Assembly: GCA_900550135.1 (NCBI GenBank) | Contig: URQO01000059.1 | Span: 1-12,386, forward strand | Direction: 5' to 3' | Length of the DNA stretch: 12,386 nt | Origin: an uncultured Eubacterium sp. | GTDB lineage: Bacteria; Bacillota; Clostridia; Lachnospirales; Lachnospiraceae | In this document: positions 8,372 through 12,386 of the stretch, one piece after another | Layout: every line of letters begins with the position of its first letter | Numbering within the stretch: the first letter of the stretch is position 1 | Program-made: the position numbers and the translations under genes | Notes under the pieces: generated by a model | Database searches by the model: none | The model's input: only the letters and a program-made list of their open reading frames with translations | What the model was told of the DNA's origin: nothing

Positions 8372-8390
8372 GTATCATTTATGATATAAT
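8362..8390 (+). promoter_or_regulatory. Likely sigma-A promoter (extended -10) for the HAD-CPBP-GT2 operon
   Basis: A consensus TATAAT at 8385-8390 is preceded by TGA, giving an extended -10 (TGN) element. The -35 position 17 bases upstream is weak, TGTAAA at 8362-8367. The predicted start is near 8397, about 30 bases before the ATG at 8427. Confidence 0.6.
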
Positions 8391-8426
8391 TATTGTTACT
8401 CTTGTCACTGATAGAAAGGAAACAAA

Positions 8427-9083
8427 ATGAAAAATTACGATGTAGTTATTTTTGACTTAGATGGAACATTAAGTGATTCAGGTATTGGCATTACAAAATG
8501 TGTAAGCTATGCATTGAAAAAACTTGGAGTTGAAGAAGAAAATCTTGACAACTTAAGACATTTTATAGGCCCACCATTAAAGGATCAATTGATGAAAACA
8601 TACAATTTTACAGAAGGACAGGCAATAAAAGGCGTAGAAGCTTATCGTGAAAGATACATGCCTATTGGAATATATGAAACAAGTCTTTACAAAGATGCAG
8701 ACATATTGCTTAAAACATTAAAAGAAAAGGGCAAAGTGGTAGCACTTGCCACATCAAAACCACAGCCTATGGCAGAAGAGGTTCTTAAATATTTAAACAT
8801 TGAGAAGTATTTTGATTTTGTGCAGGGAGCTGATTTGGTTGGACCAATTCAGGAGAAAGCAGATGTGTTAAAAGAATTACTTATGAAGATAAATTCTGAA
8901 AAAACAAAGATGGTTATGATAGGTGATACGCATTTTGATTTAAATGGTGCAACGGCTGTTGGAATAGATTCAATTGCTGCTGCATATGGATACGAAGATG
9001 AAACAAGTCTAAAACAGTGCAATCCGGTAGCAGTTGCAGATGATGTAGCGTCACTTATTACCATGCTTACAAAAGGAGAGTAA
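8427..9083 (+). CDS. HAD-family hydrolase, phosphoglycolate phosphatase-like
   Basis: This is a 218-residue cytoplasmic phosphatase of the haloacid dehalogenase superfamily. Motif I is FDLDGTLSDS, with nucleophile Asp10 and acid/base Asp12. Motif II is ALATSKP (Thr109/Ser110), the motif III Lys is probably Lys144, and motif IV is IGDTHFD with metal-binding Asp167 and Asp171. The inserted helical segment at about 20-85 is a subfamily I (C1-type) cap, as in Gph and PpaX-type enzymes. The real substrate is not readable from sequence: phosphoglycolate, pyrophosphate, sugar phosphates or nucleotides are all possible in this family. AAAGGA at 8415-8420 supports the ATG. It is the first gene of a three-gene run, and the next start follows after one base. 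Confidence 0.93.
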   Translation: MKNYDVVIFDLDGTLSDSGIGITKCVSYALKKLGVEEENLDNLRHFIGPPLKDQLMKTYNFTEGQAIKGVEAYRERYMPIGIYETSLYKDADILLKTLKEKGKVVALATSKPQPMAEEVLKYLNIEKYFDFVQGADLVGPIQEKADVLKELLMKINSEKTKMVMIGDTHFDLNGATAVGIDSIAAAYGYEDETSLKQCNPVAVADDVASLITMLTKGE

Positions 9084-9084
9084 A

Positions 9085-9996
9085 GTGAAAACTAAAAATT
9101 TGCCAAAAAAGATTATAGGAATCATACTTCCTATGCTTATATATTTTATAGTACAGATAGGTGTAGTATTTATTGCAGAAACAATATTAGGGGCTTACTA
9201 TTACTTTCATCATATAGCTACGACAACAGCAAAATTAAAAATATATCTTATGCTAAACAACAATATATTGCTTCTTAATATGATTGCGGCAATAGTATGT
9301 ATACCGATATTTGCCTATTTTATGAAAAGAGATATTGACAAAGAAAGAAAGGCAAATATATTCAAAAGGTTTGAAAAAGTGAATCCACTTAAATATATGC
9401 TGATTATTCCCTTTGGGTTATTTTCTATGGAATGGGCAAATATGTTTGTATCCATTCTGCAATTGTTTATGCCTGATTTTATGATAAAAAGTTATAGCAG
9501 TACTGCACAGGCGATTTATGGAAGCAGTGTGGTCATACAGGTTTTGGCTGCCGCTATATTTGCACCTATTGTGGAGGAACTTATATTTAGAGGATTGGTT
9601 TACAAAAGACTTACAAAAATTGTGAACATAAAAATAGCCGCAATTCTGTCGGCAGTTCTTTTTGGAGTGTACCATGGCAATTGGGTACAGGCTCCGTATG
9701 CCATTATTATCGGACTTTTGGCAGTGTTTTTATATGAAAGATACAAATCAGTTGTTGCACCTATATTGTTTCATATGAGCGCAAATTTGATGTCAGTGGT
9801 TTTAAGTATGTTATTTGCAGGTGATAAGACCGGTAGCACGGTACAGCTAAGCACAATGCAAATGTTTATATCCCTTGCAATTTCCACATTGATTTTTATG
9901 ACATTATCTTTTATAGTAGGTTTAATAATAAGAATAACAGTAAATCCTAAGGAGGAAGAAAATGAAGTTATTAACAGTAGCAATACCATGTTATAA
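9085..9996 (+). CDS. CPBP-family intramembrane metalloprotease homologue (CAAX protease/Abi)
   Basis: This polytopic membrane protein of 303 residues has a GTG start. GGAG at 9075-9078, inside the end of the HAD gene, lies 6 bases before GTG. About seven or eight hydrophobic segments can be seen, roughly 10-32, 60-80, 102-126, 148-163, 182-198, 203-219, 224-246 and 260-283. The active-site motifs of the CPBP/Rce1 family are intact: EELIFRG (Glu164, Glu165, Arg169), FGVYHGNW (His197) and ILFHMSANL (His230, Asn234). Bacterial members have been linked to peptide maturation, bacteriocin self-immunity and stress, and many have no known substrate; no bacteriocin gene is seen here. Its 3' end runs 35 bases into the GT2 gene, so the last dozen residues (NEVINSSNTML) share DNA with the GT2 start. 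Confidence 0.92.
   Translation: MKTKNLPKKIIGIILPMLIYFIVQIGVVFIAETILGAYYYFHHIATTTAKLKIYLMLNNNILLLNMIAAIVCIPIFAYFMKRDIDKERKANIFKRFEKVNPLKYMLIIPFGLFSMEWANMFVSILQLFMPDFMIKSYSSTAQAIYGSSVVIQVLAAAIFAPIVEELIFRGLVYKRLTKIVNIKIAAILSAVLFGVYHGNWVQAPYAIIIGLLAVFLYERYKSVVAPILFHMSANLMSVVLSMLFAGDKTGSTVQLSTMQMFISLAISTLIFMTLSFIVGLIIRITVNPKEEENEVINSSNTML
9949..9955 (+). promoter_or_regulatory. Perfect Shine-Dalgarno site for the GT2 gene inside the CPBP gene
   Basis: AAGGAGG lies 6 bases before the ATG at 9962. It sits inside the CPBP coding frame, where it encodes the Lys-Glu-Glu stretch near the protease C terminus. It fixes the GT2 start despite the overlap. Confidence 0.85.
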
Positions 9997-10975
9997 TTCT
10001 CAGGAATATATGGATAAAAGCATTCGCAGTGCCATTAGTGGCGGGGACAGAGTTGAAGTAGTTGTAGTAGACGATGGCTCAAAGGATGACACTTTAAAGA
10101 TAGCAAAAAAATATCAGGAGAAATTTCCTGATATAGTAAAGGTTGTTCATCAGGAAAACGGTGGACATGGTGAGGCTGTAAACACTGGTATAAAAAATGC
10201 CACAGGACTTTATTTTAAAGTTTTAGACAGTGATGACTGTCTTGGCAAAAAGGCATTACAGCAGGTTCTTGACTTACTTGAAGACATGGTTTCAAAAGAT
10301 GCAGGCCTTGATATGCTTATTTCCAATTTTATGTATGACAAGCAGGGAGCAAAGCACAAAAAAATTATGAAATATAAAAGTGCAATGCCTGTAGGAAAAA
10401 TGTTTGGATGGGACCAGTTACATTTTGGTGTAAGTCAGTATTTGCTTATGCATTCCGTTATTTATAGAACAAAGGTATTAAGAGAGTGTGGCATGCAGCT
10501 TCCAAAGCACACATTTTATGTAGACAATATTTATGTGTTCCAGCCACTTCCATATGTTAAAAATATTTATTATTTAGATGTATGTTTATACAAATATTTT
10601 ATCGGACGTGATGATCAGTCAGTAAATGAAAAAGTTATGATTCAAAGAATTGACCAACAGTATAGAGTTACAAGACTGATGCTTGATATTTACAACAAAT
10701 CAAACATAACACACAAAAATATTGATAGTGCCATGGTTCATTATTTTGATATGATGATGTGTGTATCATCTATTCTTTCAATACTGGAAGGTTCAAAGGA
10801 GCGACTTGATGATAAGGAAAAGTTGTGGCAGGAAGTTAAGGACACAAATCCACAATTGTATCAAAGAGTAAGAAAGTCAATTTTAGGACGCACAATGAAT
10901 TTGCCGGGAAAGGTAGGAAGAAAGCTTTCAGTAATCGGATATTCAGTGGCACAAAAATTATTTGGATTTAATTAA
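9962..10975 (+). CDS. Family 2 (GT-A) glycosyltransferase
   Basis: This 337-residue glycosyltransferase transfers a sugar from a nucleotide-sugar donor, probably to a cell-surface polysaccharide or lipid acceptor. The GT-A Rossmann-like domain starts at once with LTVAIPCYNSQEY (4-16). The nucleotide-binding acidic pair is in VVVVDDGSKDDT (33-44, Asp37-Asp38), ENGGHGEAVNTGI follows, and the DxD-type metal site is VLDSDD (Asp89, Asp91, Asp92). The C-terminal half (about 110-337) is not diagnostic and contains VDNIYVFQPLPYV-type aromatic sequence. There is no transmembrane helix, so it probably acts at the inner face of the membrane. Donor and acceptor are unknown. It overlaps the CPBP gene by 35 bases with its own strong ribosome site. 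No flippase, polymerase or further glycosyltransferase is nearby, so this is not a capsule locus. Confidence 0.93.
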   Translation: MKLLTVAIPCYNSQEYMDKSIRSAISGGDRVEVVVVDDGSKDDTLKIAKKYQEKFPDIVKVVHQENGGHGEAVNTGIKNATGLYFKVLDSDDCLGKKALQQVLDLLEDMVSKDAGLDMLISNFMYDKQGAKHKKIMKYKSAMPVGKMFGWDQLHFGVSQYLLMHSVIYRTKVLRECGMQLPKHTFYVDNIYVFQPLPYVKNIYYLDVCLYKYFIGRDDQSVNEKVMIQRIDQQYRVTRLMLDIYNKSNITHKNIDSAMVHYFDMMMCVSSILSILEGSKERLDDKEKLWQEVKDTNPQLYQRVRKSILGRTMNLPGKVGRKLSVIGYSVAQKLFGFN

Positions 10976-11021
10976 CAAAAAAGAAATAATTAGAGGTTTC
11001 TCTAATTATTTCTTTTTGTTT
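10974..11021. terminator. Bidirectional intrinsic terminator between GT2 and PAP2 genes
   Basis: A perfect 15-bp stem pairs 10981-10995 with 11000-11014 around the loop GTTT. It extends further with an A-run on the left and TTTTTGTTT on the right, apart from one unmatched A. U-rich runs follow on both strands. It lies 5 bases after the GT2 stop. Its right arm overlaps the last codons and stop of the convergent PAP2 gene (ends at 11006), whose C-terminal Lys residues come from the A-rich strand of the hairpin. Confidence 0.88.
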
Positions 11022-11728
11022 AAGAAGTAAAGTACCTGATGCTTCTTTGGATCTTTGACAATTGGTGCAGGAAAGCTGGTGTTTTTAAACCACCACTTAA
11101 ACACAACAAAGTAAAGAACCACAGCAAGTACTATGCCGGATACTACATCAATAACAGAATGTTGTTTTAAAAACATTGTAGAAAGACATATAAGTATGGC
11201 AAGCACCAGCGAAATACTTTTTATGCGTTTTCGAGTATTAAGTCCCTGCATATGAGGACTTTTAACCAGACAAATGTGAGCTACTACAGTTACAAATACA
11301 TGTAAACTTGGGCAAACATTTGTTGGAGTATCATTGTTATATAAGAAATGAACAAGGTTAATTAATATATTTTCTCTTCCAATATGTGAAAGTCTTAGTT
11401 CAAGACCATTTGGATAAAAAGTGCATACTAACAAAGCTATTGTCATTCCGGTAAACTCATAGGCACAAAGACGATAAAATTCATTCTTTGAGTGATAAAA
11501 TAAAAACACAAATATGGCAGGAATATATAAAAACCATAACAGGTATGGAATGACAAACCACTCACAAAAAGGAATGATATCATCAAGAGCACAGTGCCTT
11601 ACATGTAGCCCGGGAAAATCTGCCGGTATGTATTTTTCTAAAAGAATGAACCATGGCATATATATAAATACGTAAAGAAGTGGCCACGCGTGTTTGTACT
11701 TACAAAGCTCTTTTTTTATTTTGCTCAT
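11006..11728 (-). CDS. PAP2-superfamily integral membrane protein (lipid phosphatase/phosphotransferase-like)
   Basis: This is a 240-residue polytopic membrane protein. About six hydrophobic segments are visible, roughly 16-33, 57-78, 92-104, 144-157, 170-187 and 192-211. The PAP2 catalytic motifs are CPSLHVF (His143) and LKQHSVIDVVSG (His190, Asp194), which correspond to PSGH and SRxxxxxHxxxD. The first motif, usually ending Arg-Pro, appears as LELRLSH (Arg112) with the Pro missing. Family members dephosphorylate lipid phosphates or move phospho-head groups; the PSLH version resembles the AUR1/sphingolipid-synthase-like branch, an inference from memory of the family. The C terminus is basic and ends in three Lys encoded within the terminator hairpin. 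AAGG on the minus strand lies about 7-8 bases before the ATG. It is transcribed alone, divergent from tex. Confidence 0.88.
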   Translation of the reverse strand: MSKIKKELCKYKHAWPLLYVFIYMPWFILLEKYIPADFPGLHVRHCALDDIIPFCEWFVIPYLLWFLYIPAIFVFLFYHSKNEFYRLCAYEFTGMTIALLVCTFYPNGLELRLSHIGRENILINLVHFLYNNDTPTNVCPSLHVFVTVVAHICLVKSPHMQGLNTRKRIKSISLVLAILICLSTMFLKQHSVIDVVSGIVLAVVLYFVVFKWWFKNTSFPAPIVKDPKKHQVLYFLNKKK

Positions 11729-11736
11729 AAGTCACC

Positions 11737-11764
11737 TTCATTTTTTTGGAAAATTTGTTATAAT
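11737..11764 (+). promoter_or_regulatory. Likely extended -10 promoter for tex
   Basis: TGTTATAAT at 11756-11764 is a consensus -10 (11759-11764) with a TGN extension. The -35 position is weak, TTCATT at 11737-11742, spacing 16. The predicted start near 11771 leaves a leader of about 68 bases before the tex ATG. Confidence 0.5.
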
Positions 11765-11781
11765 ATTTTTGGTCTTAAAAA

Positions 11782-11790
11782 AGTATAACA
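11782..11790 (-). promoter_or_regulatory. Possible extended -10 element for the PAP2 gene
   Basis: Read on the minus strand this is TGTTATACT: a TGN extension plus TATACT, five of six matches to the -10 consensus. No good -35 box is visible upstream. A start near 11775 would give a leader of about 47 bases and place this promoter face-to-face with the tex promoter. Confidence 0.4.
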
Positions 11791-11838
11791 TTGAAGAAAT
11801 GAAAAATAAAGACTAAATACAGGAAAGTAGGACTAAAT

Positions 11839-12333
11839 ATGAAAATTGATGAAGTTATAGCTGAGGAATTGCAGGTAAAAGTATGGCAGGTTGATGCTGC
11901 CATAAAGTTAATAGACGAGGGAAATACAATTCCATTTATTGCCAGATATCGAAAAGAAGCAACCGGAACGCTGGATGATGAACAGCTCCGTAAATTATAT
12001 GAAAGACTCGTTTACCTGCGCAATCTGGAAGAAAAGAAAGAACAGGTATTAGCGTCCATCGAAGAGCAGGGAAAACTTACCGAAGAACTGAAAAAGCAGA
12101 TTCTGGAAGCACAGACTCAGGTTGTTGTAGAAGACCTGTATCGTCCATATCGGCCAAAGAGACGGACTCGCGCGACCATCGCAAAAGAAAAAGGACTGGA
12201 GCCTTTGTCCACACTGATCATGCTGCAGAAGACAAAAGAGTCTTTAGAGGAAGTTGCAAAGCAATATATAAATGAAGAAAAAGGCGTGGCAAATGTACAG
12301 GAAGCGTTGGAAGGTGCCAGAGATATTATCGCT
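11839..12333 (+). CDS. tex: Tex-family RNA-binding transcription accessory protein, 3' partial
   Basis: The visible 165 residues are the N-terminal part of Tex, a cytoplasmic nucleic-acid-binding protein with an N-terminal helical domain, a YqgF-like domain, helix-hairpin-helix elements and a C-terminal S1 domain; full family length is about 700-800 residues. Diagnostic stretches are EGNTIPFIARYRKEATG (about 27-43), LDDEQLRKLYERL, VVVEDLYRPYRPKRRTRA and EGARDIIA at the end. AGGA at 11829-11832 lies 6 bases before the ATG. The true coding sequence stops at about 12333: the frame stays open beyond, but that sequence is adapter and encodes the artefact peptide RSEERRVGKSVDL. From about 11965 onward the codons become richer in CTG, CGC and CGG than any other gene here, so the second part may come from another strain or species. 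Confidence 0.93.
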
Positions 12334-12386
12334 AGATCGGAAGAGCGTCGTGTAGGGAAGAGTGTAGATCTCGGTGGTCGCCGTAT
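12334..12386. other. Illumina TruSeq adapter contamination
   Basis: The last 53 bases begin AGATCGGAAGAGCGTCGTGT and continue through TGTAGATCTCGGTGGTCGCC to the window end. This is the reverse complement of the Illumina universal (P5 side) adapter, recalled from the known adapter sequence. It differs by one missing A near 12357-12360, where the adapter has GGGAAAGAG and the window has GGGAAGAG. It is library-preparation sequence, not genomic DNA. Confidence 0.97.

Noticed and set aside
9085..10975. CPBP protease with neighbours as a bacteriocin-maturation or immunity system
   Set aside because: No small double-glycine precursor, ABC exporter or radical SAM gene is present; neighbours are a HAD phosphatase and a GT2 enzyme.
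9962..11728. GT2 and PAP2 genes as a capsule or lipoglycan cluster
   Set aside because: Only one glycosyltransferase, no flippase or polymerase, and the PAP2 gene is in the opposite direction with its own promoter region.
11811..11839. Direct repeat GACTAAATA at 11811-11819 and 11831-11839, 20 bases apart, before tex
   Set aside because: Nine AT-rich bases are easily repeated by chance, and the second copy overlaps the start codon; too weak to call an operator.

Overview
The window looks like a low-GC Gram-positive chromosome, most likely a gut clostridium of the Lachnospiraceae type. This is inferred from AT-rich codon use (AGA, ACA, TTA, CTT), strong AAAGGA/AAGGAGG ribosome binding sites and the gene families present. 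It is probably a whole assembled contig: the left edge cuts carA, and the right edge runs into synthetic sequencing-adapter sequence.

Region 1 (start to about 7.95 kb, plus strand) is a tightly packed run with no visible internal terminator. It holds carA (5' end missing), carB, a small soluble Hanks-type Ser/Thr kinase, a eukaryote-like UDP-sugar pyrophosphorylase related to UAP1, and argS. CarA and CarB make carbamoyl phosphate for pyrimidine and arginine synthesis, the pyrophosphorylase makes a nucleotide sugar, and ArgRS charges tRNA-Arg. A strong hairpin at 7918-7950 ends the run.

Region 2 (7.98-11.0 kb): a small Lys-rich single-pass membrane protein of unknown function reads leftward into the same hairpin. 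Divergent from it, and sharing a promoter region, is a rightward trio: a HAD phosphatase, a CPBP-family membrane protease homologue and a family 2 glycosyltransferase. The last two overlap by 35 bases. The GT2 gene ends at a second hairpin, which also serves the convergent PAP2-family membrane protein and contains that gene's last codons.

Region 3 (11.0 kb to end): the PAP2 gene reads leftward and tex reads rightward, with a promoter-bearing dyad between them. The last 53 bases are an Illumina adapter read-through, not biology. The tex segment before it shifts to more GC-rich, CTG-rich codon use, which suggests a chimeric join or a recombination tract.

No convincing novel multi-gene system is visible. 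No tRNA, rRNA, CRISPR array, insertion sequence or riboswitch was found, and no gene-free stretch exceeds 300 bases. The points most worth a second look are the adapter and composition break at the right end, the UAP1-like enzyme with its neighbouring orphan kinase, and the compact terminator and promoter arrangements.
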